Shown here: positions 12,800 to 20,344 of the stretch, piece after piece
How the letters are laid out: the number at the start of each line of letters is the position of its first letter
How positions within the stretch are numbered: the first letter of the stretch is position 1
Source of the DNA: CAYGSN01 sp964352675
GTDB taxonomy: Bacteria > Pseudomonadota > Alphaproteobacteria > Micavibrionales > Micavibrionaceae
Assembly (NCBI GenBank): GCA_964352675.1
Contig: CAYGSN010000035.1
Location: 1-20,344 of the forward strand
Length of the DNA: 20,344 nt
Direction of reading: 5' to 3'
The notes under the pieces: generated by a model
What the model saw: the letters and a program-made list of their open reading frames with translations, nothing else
What the model was told of the DNA's origin: nothing
Databases searched by the model: none
Position numbers and translations under genes: made by a program

Positions 12800-15771
12800 G
12801 CAAAGAAATTTACAACATCCCGGCCGGCATCCCCTTCGCCAAAGCGCTGGCGGCGGAGCTGTTGCGGCGAAATGAAGGCGCGCCCGAAGCACTGGCCGAT
12901 ATACGGCTTTTCCTGCCTTCGCGCAGGGCCTGCCGTACCATGCGTGAGGCTTTCCTGTATCTGAGCGGGGGAAAACCGCTGATGCTGCCGCGTATGCTGT
13001 CGCTGGGCGATGTAGATGAGGAGGAGCTGTCCCTGTCTATCGCCGGGCAGGCCGATGCAGAAAGCGCGTTGGAGCTGCCGCCTGCCATTTCCCCACTGCG
13101 GCGGCAGATTTTACTGGCCAAAACCATTCAGGCGCTGCCGGGCTTTGCCCAAAATTTTGATCATGCGCTAGGGCTGGCCACGGCTCTGGGCCGCCTGATG
13201 GACCAGATTCACACCGAAGGGCTGGATCTGGAGGATTTGCACAGGCTGGTGCCCGAAGACTTCGCCGAACACTGGCAAATCACCATCGATTTCCTGAAAA
13301 TTCTCAGCCGTCACTGGCCGGATATCCTGAAGGAACACGGCATGATTGACGGGTCGCAGCGCCGGGACATGCTGCTCCGCGCGCTGGCCGGACACTGGCA
13401 GACGCACCCGCCGCCTTATCCGGTTATAGCCGCCGGTTCAACCGGTTCGATCCCCGCCACCGCGCTATTGCTCTCCGCCATTGCAGAGCTACCGCAGGGC
13501 TGCGTGATCCTGCCCAGCTATGATGCGGATCTGGATGCAGAAAGCTGGGACGCGCTGGAGGAACATCATCCGCAATACGGCTTCAGGCAACTGCTGGAGC
13601 GGATGCAGGTGGCGCGTACAGACATTAGGCTCTGGCCGCATGAGGATCATGACACCGGCGCGGCGCGGAGAGTTCTGGCGCGCGAGATTATGCGCCCGGC
13701 CGCCACAACACTGGAATGGCAAAAGCTGGGGACGGCACCCCAGACCCGCACCAGGCTTGCGCGCGCATTAAAAGATATGGACATCATCTCCTGCGCCCAT
13801 CAGCGGGAAGAAGCGCAGGTCATCGCGGTCCTGATGCGCGGCGCACTGGAAGAGCCGGGGCGCACCGCGACCTTGATCACACCCGACCGCAACCTGGCCC
13901 GCCGCGTGGCCAGCGCCTGCGCCCGCTGGGGCATTGCGGTGGATGATTCCGCCGGAAAAAGCCTGGCCCAAACGACTCTGGGGAGTTTCATCCGGCTGTC
14001 ACTGGAGGTCTTTTTGACCCGCGTTGGCCCGATTTCGCTTCTTGCCCTGTTGAAGCATCCTTTGTGCCGGCTCGGCCTCAGGCCCGAAGAAAAGGCGCAG
14101 AGCGTTTCCGATCTGGATTATGCCCTGCGGGGATCAAAACCTGGCCCTGGTCTGGAAGGCATAAAAACACGCCTTCAAGCCCAGAAACACCCGGAAAAAC
14201 ACGGCAAAATTCTGCAGGATCTTGAACCGATCCTGAACCGGTTCACTTTCGGTTCAAAACCCGAAAACCCAGCTCAATTCAAAAGCATTGTCAAGGGTCA
14301 CCTGCAGCTTTTGGAGCTCTTATCCACACATTTCGATACGAATAGTTTCGATACGCTGTGGAGCGGTGAAGAGGGGGAGGCCGCCTCAGGCTTTTTCTCT
14401 GAAATACTCGACCATGCCGCCCTGATGCCGGATATGAATTTGCCCACCTATACCGCTGTTCTGGAGCATATGATGCAGAGCATCACCATCCGCCCGGCCT
14501 ATGGTACGCATCCGCGTCTGCAGATTTTGGGTCAGATCGAAGCGCGTTTGGTGGAATCCGATATAATTATCATGGCCGGACTGAATGAAGGCACCTGGCC
14601 GCCGGAAGCGGGACATGACCCGTGGATGTCGCGCCCGATGCGGCGGGATTTCGGCCTGCCGCTGCCGGAGCGCTCCACCGGGCTGGCCGCCCATGACTTC
14701 GTCCAGGGACTATGCGCCCCGCGCGTTATCATCACCCGCGCAAAAAGGGCGGGCAACGCTCCCAGCGTGCCATCGCGCTGGCTGCAACGTCTTGAAACCG
14801 TGCTCGAAGCGGCACAGGTGGCCCATGACCCGCTTTACGCTTCACCGGCCGCATCCTGGGCCGCACAGATGGACGAGGCGCTGCGTCCGGTTCCGGCGCT
14901 GCGTCCGGCGCCCAGCCCCCCGGTTTCGCTTCGCCCGCGCAAATTGTCCGCCACACGGATCGAAACCTGGTTGAAAGATCCTTATAGCATTTATGCGCGC
15001 TATATCCTGAACCTCAAGAAACTGGACCCGCTTGAAAAACCCATTGATGCGGCAGCTCTAGGTACACTCATGCATGAGATTCTGGAACGCTTTGTCAAAG
15101 CCCATCCGGTAGACATACCGGGGGATGCGCCGGAGATCCTGCGGAACATCGCGGCGGGCGTCCTAAAGGAAAGCGGAGAATCTCAGGAAAGCTGGAACTT
15201 CTGGTGGCCACGTTTTGAACAGGTCATTCCGGCCTATCTGACACATGAAAAGACATGGAGGCAAGATCACAGCTTCCTGCAAGGCGAAAGTTACGGGGAG
15301 AGCGCTCTGTCCGCCCCCGCCGGAAATTTTACCGTGAGCGCGATTGCCGACCGCATCGACACAGGCACAGACGGGCTGGCCGTTATTGATTATAAAACCG
15401 GCGGAAATTTTACCCAAAAGGGCCTGACCAACGGCGCCCAGCCGCAATTGCCAATCGAAGCGCTGATCCTGAGTGAAGGAGGGTTTGCAGGAATTAAAAG
15501 GTCGTCCGTTTCGTATATAGGATATTGGAGCCTCAAAGGCGGTACACAGCCTTTTAAAACCGTTGAAAAACAGGGAGACATCACAGGGATTATCGAACAT
15601 ACGAGAGCCGGACTGGGGACTTTGATTACCGTTTTCGACGATCCCCAAACCCCCTATATCGCCCTGCCGCGCCCGGACAACATCCCGGCCTATAACGATT
15701 ACGAGCATCTGAGCCGGGTTAAAGAATGGTCCGTGCTTTCCGATTCCGATGAAGCGGGAGAGGCGGCATGA
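12796..15771 (+). CDS. addB: Double-strand break repair protein AddB
   Basis: AddB is one subunit of the AddAB helicase-nuclease that resects DNA double-strand ends and loads RecA. The 991-residue length fits the alphaproteobacterial form. The N-terminal part (LFLPSRRACRTMREAF) is an inactive helicase-like domain without a Walker A motif. The middle holds QILGQIEARLVESDIIIMAGLNEGTWP, typical of AddB. The C-terminus is a RecB-like nuclease domain: GTLMHEILERF (His760), Asp852 in AIADRID, and Asp865 and Lys867 in VIDYKTGG. The four cysteines that hold an Fe-S cluster in Bacillus AddB are absent: the expected C-P-Y region reads KDPYSIYARYIL. It overlaps murU upstream and addA downstream by ATGA, so translation is coupled. 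Confidence 0.95.
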   Translation: MSKEIYNIPAGIPFAKALAAELLRRNEGAPEALADIRLFLPSRRACRTMREAFLYLSGGKPLMLPRMLSLGDVDEEELSLSIAGQADAESALELPPAISPLRRQILLAKTIQALPGFAQNFDHALGLATALGRLMDQIHTEGLDLEDLHRLVPEDFAEHWQITIDFLKILSRHWPDILKEHGMIDGSQRRDMLLRALAGHWQTHPPPYPVIAAGSTGSIPATALLLSAIAELPQGCVILPSYDADLDAESWDALEEHHPQYGFRQLLERMQVARTDIRLWPHEDHDTGAARRVLAREIMRPAATTLEWQKLGTAPQTRTRLARALKDMDIISCAHQREEAQVIAVLMRGALEEPGRTATLITPDRNLARRVASACARWGIAVDDSAGKSLAQTTLGSFIRLSLEVFLTRVGPISLLALLKHPLCRLGLRPEEKAQSVSDLDYALRGSKPGPGLEGIKTRLQAQKHPEKHGKILQDLEPILNRFTFGSKPENPAQFKSIVKGHLQLLELLSTHFDTNSFDTLWSGEEGEAASGFFSEILDHAALMPDMNLPTYTAVLEHMMQSITIRPAYGTHPRLQILGQIEARLVESDIIIMAGLNEGTWPPEAGHDPWMSRPMRRDFGLPLPERSTGLAAHDFVQGLCAPRVIITRAKRAGNAPSVPSRWLQRLETVLEAAQVAHDPLYASPAASWAAQMDEALRPVPALRPAPSPPVSLRPRKLSATRIETWLKDPYSIYARYILNLKKLDPLEKPIDAAALGTLMHEILERFVKAHPVDIPGDAPEILRNIAAGVLKESGESQESWNFWWPRFEQVIPAYLTHEKTWRQDHSFLQGESYGESALSAPAGNFTVSAIADRIDTGTDGLAVIDYKTGGNFTQKGLTNGAQPQLPIEALILSEGGFAGIKRSSVSYIGYWSLKGGTQPFKTVEKQGDITGIIEHTRAGLGTLITVFDDPQTPYIALPRPDNIPAYNDYEHLSRVKEWSVLSDSDEAGEAA

Positions 15772-18700
15772 GCAAAAACCCTCTACAGCTTTCCGGCGAT
15801 AAAACGGGTCATTTGACGGGTCATGACCCAAAAACTGACCCGAAAACTGAAACACACAGTCTCCGCGATATCGACCCGGATGTCTTGCAGCGCAAAGCTT
15901 CGCAACCCAAAACATCGATTTGGGTCAACGCATCAGCCGGTACCGGAAAAACCAAAGTTCTGACCGACCGCGTGCTACGGTTGTTATTGCCGCGCGAAGA
16001 CGGGCAACGCGGCACGAAGGCCCATAAAATCCTGTGCCTGACCTTCACCAAGGCCGGGGCCAGTGAAATGGCCCTGCGGCTTCAAAAAACCCTGTCGCGC
16101 TGGGCGATCGCACCGCCTGAAACTTTGCAGGGAGAGCTTGCAGGGCTTTTCGGCCGTACACCGCAAATACATGAGCTGGAAGCCGCACGGACGCTGTTTG
16201 CAGAGGTGATCGATACGCCCGGCGGCCTGAACATCATGACGATCCATGCGTTTTGCCAGTCCCTGCTGGGCCGCTTTCCGCTGGAGGCCCGCCTGCCGCC
16301 CTATTTCACCGTGCTGGAGGATGCGGCCTCTTCCCTGTTGCTGGGCGAGGCACGCAGCAACGCAATTGCGCAGGCGCAAACGGACAAGACCACGCCACTG
16401 GGCCACGCCTTTGAGAATATTGCCGCCATCATTTCCGAAGACCAGTGCGCGGCCTTGCTGAAAACCATGACCGGGGAACGCCGCCAGATGGAAAACCTAC
16501 TGGCCCGTAATTTCGGCATAGAAGGGCTCTACACCAAACTTTGCGGCGCTCTTGGCATCACGGCGGGACAGAGCGCGCAGGATGTTCTGGCCGCGTGTTG
16601 CCGGAATACGGATAAGGTGGGAATGACCGCTCTGGCAGAGATTTTAGGGCAATCCAAAACCCAAACTGATCTGGCAAATGCCGGGCAAATCAGCACATGG
16701 CTGCAGAGCGATGAGATGCAGCGTCTGGAAAATTTTGAGGCTTATAAGTCGGTCTTCCTGACCCAGAAGGATGATATTCGCAAAAAGCTATTGGGCAAGG
16801 GAATTGCAGAGGCGCACCCGCAGGCGGAAGAGTGGATGCAAGCGGAAGCCCTGCGACTGGCCAAAGCGGCTGAGGCGGCCAAAGCAGCAAATGCCGCCGC
16901 CTTGACGCGGGATCTGCTGGTGCTGGGCCAGGCTGTGCTGGAGGAGTATGCGGCGCTGAAAGAAACGCGCTCGGCGCTGGATTTCGACGACCTGATCCTG
17001 ACCACGCTGCGCCTTTTGAAAGGACGAGGCGATGGCGCAATAACAGCCATGAGCAGCTGGGTGATGTACAAGCTGGACCAGGGGCTCGACCACATCCTGA
17101 TCGACGAGGCGCAGGACACCAACCCCGAACAATGGGAAATCATCGAAGCGCTTTGTGATGAATTTTTTGCCGGACAGGGGCGTACAGACCAGACACGTAC
17201 AGTCTTTACCGTGGGCGATGAAAAACAATCAATTTATAGCTTCCAGCGCGCCTCCCCAAATGATTTCCGCCGCATACAAAGCACATTTCACAAGAAGATC
17301 GAAGAAGCCGGAGAGAGATGGGAGAAGGTGGATTTGAATATTTCCTTCCGCTCCACCCAAAGCGTTTTAAAAGCCGTGGATGCAGTTTTTTCCACTCCGG
17401 CGTTGCGCCGCGGCCTGTCGGAAACGCAGATCGCTCACAGAGCATACCGCCGCAAGCAGGGCGGGCTGGTAGAGCTATGGCCGCTGGTGGAAACCGGAAA
17501 AACGGAAGATTATGATCTGTGGGAGCCGCCAACGCGCATCATGGAGGGGCAGAACAGCGCCGCCGCCCTGGCTGCGAAAATAGCCGCACGCATCAAAGAA
17601 TGGATCGATCGAAAAGAACTTCTGGAGAGTAAGAATCGGCCCATTCGCCCCGGCGACATTATGATTCTGGTCCGTACGCGTACGGCTCTTGTCACGCATC
17701 TCACCCGCGCCCTGAAAGCTCTGAACATACCGGTCAGCGGAACGGACAGGCTGGTGGTCAATGAAGAACTCGCCGTGCAGGATTTGCTGGCCATGGCCGA
17801 ATTCGCCCTGATGCCGGAGGATGATTTATCGTTGGCCTGCCTTCTGAAATCCCCGTTGATCGGAATGGAAGAAGAGGCACTGATGGATCTGGCCGCGACG
17901 CGTACGGGCAGCCTTTGGGCCGCTTTGCAAACCCGCGGCAATCCTTCCCACAAAGATATCACGCGCTACCTGCGCGAGATTTTGGCCCGGCGGGGATCGG
18001 CGCCTTACGATTTCTTTGCCCATCTTATCCAGTCCCCCTGCCCGGCGGATGAACGCAGCGGCCAGCGGGCGATACAGCGGCGGTTTGGTACGGATTCCCT
18101 CGACGCGCTGGACGAGTTTCTGTCTACAACCCTGGATTTCGAACAACAGAACATCCCAAGTCTGCAGAAATTCCTGCATTTATATGGCCGCCAAAACGTG
18201 GAAATCAAACGCGAAATGGAAGAGCCGAAAAACCAGGTGCGCATTATGACAGTGCATGGCGCGAAGGGATTGCAAGCCCCGATCGTCTTTATGCCGGATA
18301 CAATACGCATAAGCCGGACAAGCCCCGGCCACGCGCAGGAAAGATTTCTCTGGCCGCGCCAGACGGGTCTGGCCGCCCCCATATGGTCCCCACGCAGCGA
18401 CATGGATTTCGAAACCTACACCGCGCTGCGCGATACCATACAAGGCACACAAGACGAGGAATACCGCCGCTTGCTCTATGTCGCCATGACGCGGGCGGAA
18501 GACCGCCTGTATGTGTGCGGACATACGGGCAAGAAAACACCGCTGGAGGATTGCTGGTACTTTCACATTAAATCGGGCCTGGACGCATTTGGTGATATCA
18601 AGCACGGGGGCGAATGCGAAACCCTGGAAGATGGAAGTCTGCGCCTGTCCAACCCGCAAACAGCCGACAAGCCGGAAAAATCACCAGGTCTGCATAGTGA

Positions 18701-19319
18701 ATCCGAAAAACCGAACTCTGCGGACCTGCCGCTCTGGTTGCTCAAAAAAGCGCCGCAGGAACCGCATCCGCCAGCCACGCTCATGCCCTCGCGCCCGTCA
18801 CAACCCAACGCGCCCGCCGCCTCGCCACTGGAGCGCGCCGAGATGCAACGATTCCGCCGCGGCAATCTGTCGCATAAATTGCTCGAAACCCTGCCGGACC
18901 TGCCGGAAGACAGGCGCAAACAGGCCGGAGCACGGTTTCTTAAAACGCATGGAGCAGATTTAAAAGAAAGCCTGCGTGCAGAAATTTTAGAAGAAATTAC
19001 AAAGATTCTTCACCATCCCGATTTCGCTGGAATTTTCGGCCCCGGCAGCCGCGCCGAGGTGCCAATTACCGGCCTGCTTTCCGATGGCCGGATTATTTCG
19101 GGCCAGATCGACCGCTTGTTGGTCGCGCCCCAGGAAATTTTAATCGTGGATTACAAAACCAACCGTCCACCGCCGCGCCAATCCGAAGATGTACCGCAAA
19201 TCTATCACGACCAGATGCGCGCCTATGCCGACACAATCCGGGAAATCTATCCGGGACGCAGGGTCAAATGCGCTTTGTTGTGGACGGATGGTCCGTTTCT
19301 TATGCCGCTGGATGTATAA
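15768..19319 (+). CDS. addA: Double-strand break repair helicase-nuclease AddA
   Basis: AddA is the UvrD-like motor and second nuclease subunit of AddAB. The 1183-residue protein has all the SF1A motifs: Walker A VNASAGTGKTKVLTDR (Lys61), DEAQDT at 446-451 (Walker B), VGDEKQSIYSFQRA (motif III), MTVHGAKGLQAPIVFMP (motif V) and LLYVAMTRAEDRL at 902-914 (motif VI). The C-terminal RecB-family nuclease has Asp1115 and IVDYKTN (Asp1128, Lys1130). Family members usually reach the Walker A motif sooner. Here the first 32 residues form a polar extension (TGHLTGHDPKTDPKTETH) encoded by short repeats. The ATG at 15768 overlaps the addB stop (ATGA). This is the last gene of the tsaE operon, and trxA has its own promoter. 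Confidence 0.96.
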   Translation: MSKNPLQLSGDKTGHLTGHDPKTDPKTETHSLRDIDPDVLQRKASQPKTSIWVNASAGTGKTKVLTDRVLRLLLPREDGQRGTKAHKILCLTFTKAGASEMALRLQKTLSRWAIAPPETLQGELAGLFGRTPQIHELEAARTLFAEVIDTPGGLNIMTIHAFCQSLLGRFPLEARLPPYFTVLEDAASSLLLGEARSNAIAQAQTDKTTPLGHAFENIAAIISEDQCAALLKTMTGERRQMENLLARNFGIEGLYTKLCGALGITAGQSAQDVLAACCRNTDKVGMTALAEILGQSKTQTDLANAGQISTWLQSDEMQRLENFEAYKSVFLTQKDDIRKKLLGKGIAEAHPQAEEWMQAEALRLAKAAEAAKAANAAALTRDLLVLGQAVLEEYAALKETRSALDFDDLILTTLRLLKGRGDGAITAMSSWVMYKLDQGLDHILIDEAQDTNPEQWEIIEALCDEFFAGQGRTDQTRTVFTVGDEKQSIYSFQRASPNDFRRIQSTFHKKIEEAGERWEKVDLNISFRSTQSVLKAVDAVFSTPALRRGLSETQIAHRAYRRKQGGLVELWPLVETGKTEDYDLWEPPTRIMEGQNSAAALAAKIAARIKEWIDRKELLESKNRPIRPGDIMILVRTRTALVTHLTRALKALNIPVSGTDRLVVNEELAVQDLLAMAEFALMPEDDLSLACLLKSPLIGMEEEALMDLAATRTGSLWAALQTRGNPSHKDITRYLREILARRGSAPYDFFAHLIQSPCPADERSGQRAIQRRFGTDSLDALDEFLSTTLDFEQQNIPSLQKFLHLYGRQNVEIKREMEEPKNQVRIMTVHGAKGLQAPIVFMPDTIRISRTSPGHAQERFLWPRQTGLAAPIWSPRSDMDFETYTALRDTIQGTQDEEYRRLLYVAMTRAEDRLYVCGHTGKKTPLEDCWYFHIKSGLDAFGDIKHGGECETLEDGSLRLSNPQTADKPEKSPGLHSESEKPNSADLPLWLLKKAPQEPHPPATLMPSRPSQPNAPAASPLERAEMQRFRRGNLSHKLLETLPDLPEDRRKQAGARFLKTHGADLKESLRAEILEEITKILHHPDFAGIFGPGSRAEVPITGLLSDGRIISGQIDRLLVAPQEILIVDYKTNRPPPRQSEDVPQIYHDQMRAYADTIREIYPGRRVKCALLWTDGPFLMPLDV
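15806..15841 (+). repeat. Four GGGTCA/TGACCC copies in the 5' end of addA
   Basis: GGGTCA occurs at 15806 and 15818, and its complement TGACCC at 15824 and 15836, each pair 12 nt apart. The middle two form the perfect palindrome GGGTCATGACCC (15818-15829). They encode the polar extension before the helicase domain. Confidence 0.7.
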
Positions 19320-19324
19320 AGCCA

Positions 19325-19336
19325 ACGGAATTCCGT
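19325..19336. repeat. 12-bp palindrome after addA
   Basis: ACGGAATTCCGT is a perfect inverted repeat 5 nt after the addA stop. It has no loop and no following T-tract, so termination is unproven. Confidence 0.4.
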
Positions 19337-19368
19337 AAGCTGGAGACTGAAAAGAACAACACAAGTGA

Positions 19369-19398
19369 TTGCCAAGACCGCAATCCGCTCTATATAAG
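19369..19398 (+). promoter_or_regulatory. Promoter of trxA
   Basis: TTGCCA (19369-19374) is followed after 16 nt by TATATA (19391-19396), or after 18 nt by TATAAG (19393-19398). Transcription would begin near 19404, leaving a leader of about 30 nt with a good ribosome-binding site (GAAAGGA, 19421-19427). This suggests trxA is expressed independently of the addA operon. Confidence 0.55.
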
Positions 19399-19434
19399 AG
19401 TTGTCTGTAAAATTGAGTGAGAAAGGATACGACC

Positions 19435-19755
19435 ATGCCCGCACAAGCCGTCAACGACGCCGAATTTGAAAATGAAGTTTTAAAGAGCGATGAAACCGTC
19501 CTGGTGGATTTTTGGGCCGAATGGTGTGGACCGTGCAAACAACTCTCGCCTATTGTTGATGAAATCGCAGATGAGCTGAAAGGCAAGGTGAAAGTTGTGA
19601 AGGTCAATATTGACGAAGCGCCGGAAGCCCCTACCAAATATGGCGTACGCGGTATCCCAACGCTGATGATTTTCAAGGGCGGGGAGCTGGTGGACACCAA
19701 AGTCGGCGGCATGCCTAAAAGCCAGCTCAGTGAGTGGGTTGAAGGACAAATCTAA
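19435..19755 (+). CDS. trxA: Thioredoxin
   Basis: Thioredoxin is the cytoplasmic disulfide reductant for ribonucleotide reductase, PAPS reductase and others, recycled by thioredoxin reductase. The 106-residue length is standard. The active site is WAEWCGPCK (Cys31, Cys34), Asp25 is the buried acid of VDFWA, and Pro75 in GIPT is the cis-proline. The ATG at 19435 has GAAAGGA 7 nt upstream. An in-frame GTG at 19417 would add six residues and would use up this site. The position directly after addA is common in alphaproteobacteria, and a promoter in the 115-nt gap gives it separate control. Confidence 0.97.
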   Translation: MPAQAVNDAEFENEVLKSDETVLVDFWAEWCGPCKQLSPIVDEIADELKGKVKVVKVNIDEAPEAPTKYGVRGIPTLMIFKGGELVDTKVGGMPKSQLSEWVEGQI

Positions 19756-19761
19756 AAAAAC

Positions 19762-19790
19762 TTGCAATTATTTTCATAGTTTAATATTTT
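19762..19790 (+). promoter_or_regulatory. Promoter placing +1 at the ATG of the 19798 gene
   Basis: TTGCAA (19762-19767), a 17-nt spacer and TATTTT (19785-19790) form a plausible promoter. The predicted start of transcription, about 7 nt later, falls on the ATG at 19798. No Shine-Dalgarno is present. Confidence 0.5.
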
Positions 19791-19797
19791 CTGGCAC

Positions 19798-20274
19798 ATG
19801 CTAGATGATCAGAAAATTGTGGCGTGCGTTAACGCCTTAAAGCCACATACAACCCTGTCGGAACAGTTTTTGGAAAAGGCTATTCGTGATTTGCCCGAGA
19901 CTTATCAGGCAAGCGTTCATTTGGCTTTGTTGCCAAATATTTCTGATAGAAAACTCAGAAACGCCGACTTCGTATATAATGGTTTGATCGGAGGTGTTAC
20001 TGGTTTAGCTGGGTTAGGATTTGGAGTATCGCTGATTTTTCAATTAAACCAAGACTCAAATTCTGCAGCATTAAATTTCATTCTAGGGATAATTTTTAGT
20101 GCCGGGTTTTTAACAATTTCTGCGCTTAATCTAAAAAAAGCATTTCGTTCCAGTGCACCCGACAATGAGGGGCGGGCGAGATTAGCAATGGATATCCTAA
20201 TGCAGCAGGCAGACAGTATTGATTACCCGACTTCAACAACGGGAGCTGTGGTTCGAATACCAGAGCAACGATAA
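19798..20274 (+). CDS. Hypothetical two-helix membrane protein, AT-richer than neighbours
   Basis: This 158-residue protein is not recognised. The first 57 residues are soluble and helical (VNALKPHTTLSEQFLEKAIR). Two membrane segments follow at about residues 62-83 (YNGLIGGVTGLAGLGFGVSL) and 92-110 (LNFILGIIFSAGFLTISALN), and the polar C-terminus has about 45 residues. This suggests a hairpin in the inner membrane with both ends in the cytoplasm. The coding sequence uses more A/T third positions than trxA or addA (many TTT, AAT, TTA and ATT codons), hinting at a different origin or low expression. The ATG at 19798 has no ribosome-binding site but lies where a promoter would start transcription. 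It is convergent with infC, with 12 nt between the stops. Confidence 0.72.
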   Translation: MLDDQKIVACVNALKPHTTLSEQFLEKAIRDLPETYQASVHLALLPNISDRKLRNADFVYNGLIGGVTGLAGLGFGVSLIFQLNQDSNSAALNFILGIIFSAGFLTISALNLKKAFRSSAPDNEGRARLAMDILMQQADSIDYPTSTTGAVVRIPEQR

Positions 20275-20286
20275 TTTACTGGAACC

Positions 20287-20344
20287 CTACTTCGGAATTT
20301 CGGATGCCAGAACCATAATCATCTGGCGGCCTTCCATTTTCGGA
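20287..20344 (-). CDS. infC: Translation initiation factor IF-3, last 18 residues, cut by window edge
   Basis: The visible C-terminus reads PKMEGRQMIMVLASEIPK and then TAG at 20289-20287. P-K-M-E-G-R-Q-M-x-M-V-L-A is the strongly conserved end of IF-3, which binds the 30S subunit and checks start-codon pairing. The rest lies beyond the window. The tail after VLA is slightly longer than the usual PKK ending. Confidence 0.85.
   Translation of the reverse strand, partial: PKMEGRQMIMVLASEIPK

Noticed and set aside
14960..15720. Loss of the AddB Fe-S cluster cysteines as a possible defect
   Set aside because: Alphaproteobacterial AddB proteins generally lack this cluster and read DPY instead of CPY. 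The nuclease residues are intact.
17672..17685. Palindrome CCGTACGCGTACGG inside addA
   Set aside because: It encodes the conserved motif region V-R-T-R-T-A using ordinary codons. No repeats or promoter context surround it.
1..20344. Defence island, prophage, IS element, CRISPR array or tRNA gene
   Set aside because: No transposase, integrase, Cas, restriction or phage protein was recognised, no regular repeat-spacer structure was seen, and no tRNA-like cloverleaf was noticed by eye.

Overview
The window looks like core chromosome of an alphaproteobacterium. The evidence is a TIGR02300-type zinc-ribbon/acidic protein, the run tsaE-murU-addB-addA-trxA, AddAB-type rather than RecBCD-type recombination, a DUF3108 periplasmic protein and moderate GC. 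A lineage near Micavibrio/Rhodospirillales is a guess, not something the sequence proves. No rRNA, tRNA, IS element, CRISPR array or prophage gene was seen.

Positions 1-2159 (minus strand) hold a fatty-acid beta-oxidation operon. It runs thiolase, a two-helix membrane protein, then a FadN/FadB-type 3-hydroxyacyl-CoA dehydrogenase cut by the window edge. The reading frames touch or overlap (TAATG, then ATGA). Positions 2281-4491 (plus) carry an orphan multi-spanning membrane protein, the TIGR02300 protein and the ribosomal protein L11 methyltransferase PrmA. Positions 4527-7806 (minus) carry glmU then glmS, which make UDP-GlcNAc precursors. A TauE/SafE permease leaves divergently from glmU (7873-8628, plus).

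Positions 8633-10418 (minus) encode a FemAB-like aminoacyl/acyltransferase whose 3' end overlaps a secreted DUF3108 protein by about 80 nt. An uncharacterised soluble protein (10449-11123, plus) converges on a secreted four-cysteine protein (11134-11550, minus), and both stop codons lie inside one perfect 20-bp palindrome. Positions 11658-19319 (plus) are a tightly coupled operon, tsaE, murU, addB, addA, in which every junction is a 4-nt ATGA overlap. trxA follows with its own promoter. An AT-richer two-helix hypothetical gene comes next, and the 3' tip of infC enters on the minus strand at the end.

Three functional themes recur: cell-wall precursor supply and recycling (glmS, glmU, murU, FemAB-like), recombination repair (addAB), and translation quality (prmA, tsaE, infC). 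The most interesting points are these: the murU-type gene abuts tsaE directly, without the amgK kinase often found there; several genes have a -10 box 6-7 nt before an SD-less ATG, suggesting leaderless mRNAs; a ribosome-binding site is embedded in the coding sequence of the FemAB-like gene; and four uncharacterised proteins sit in otherwise ordinary surroundings. I did not find convincing evidence of a new multi-gene defence or mobile system.
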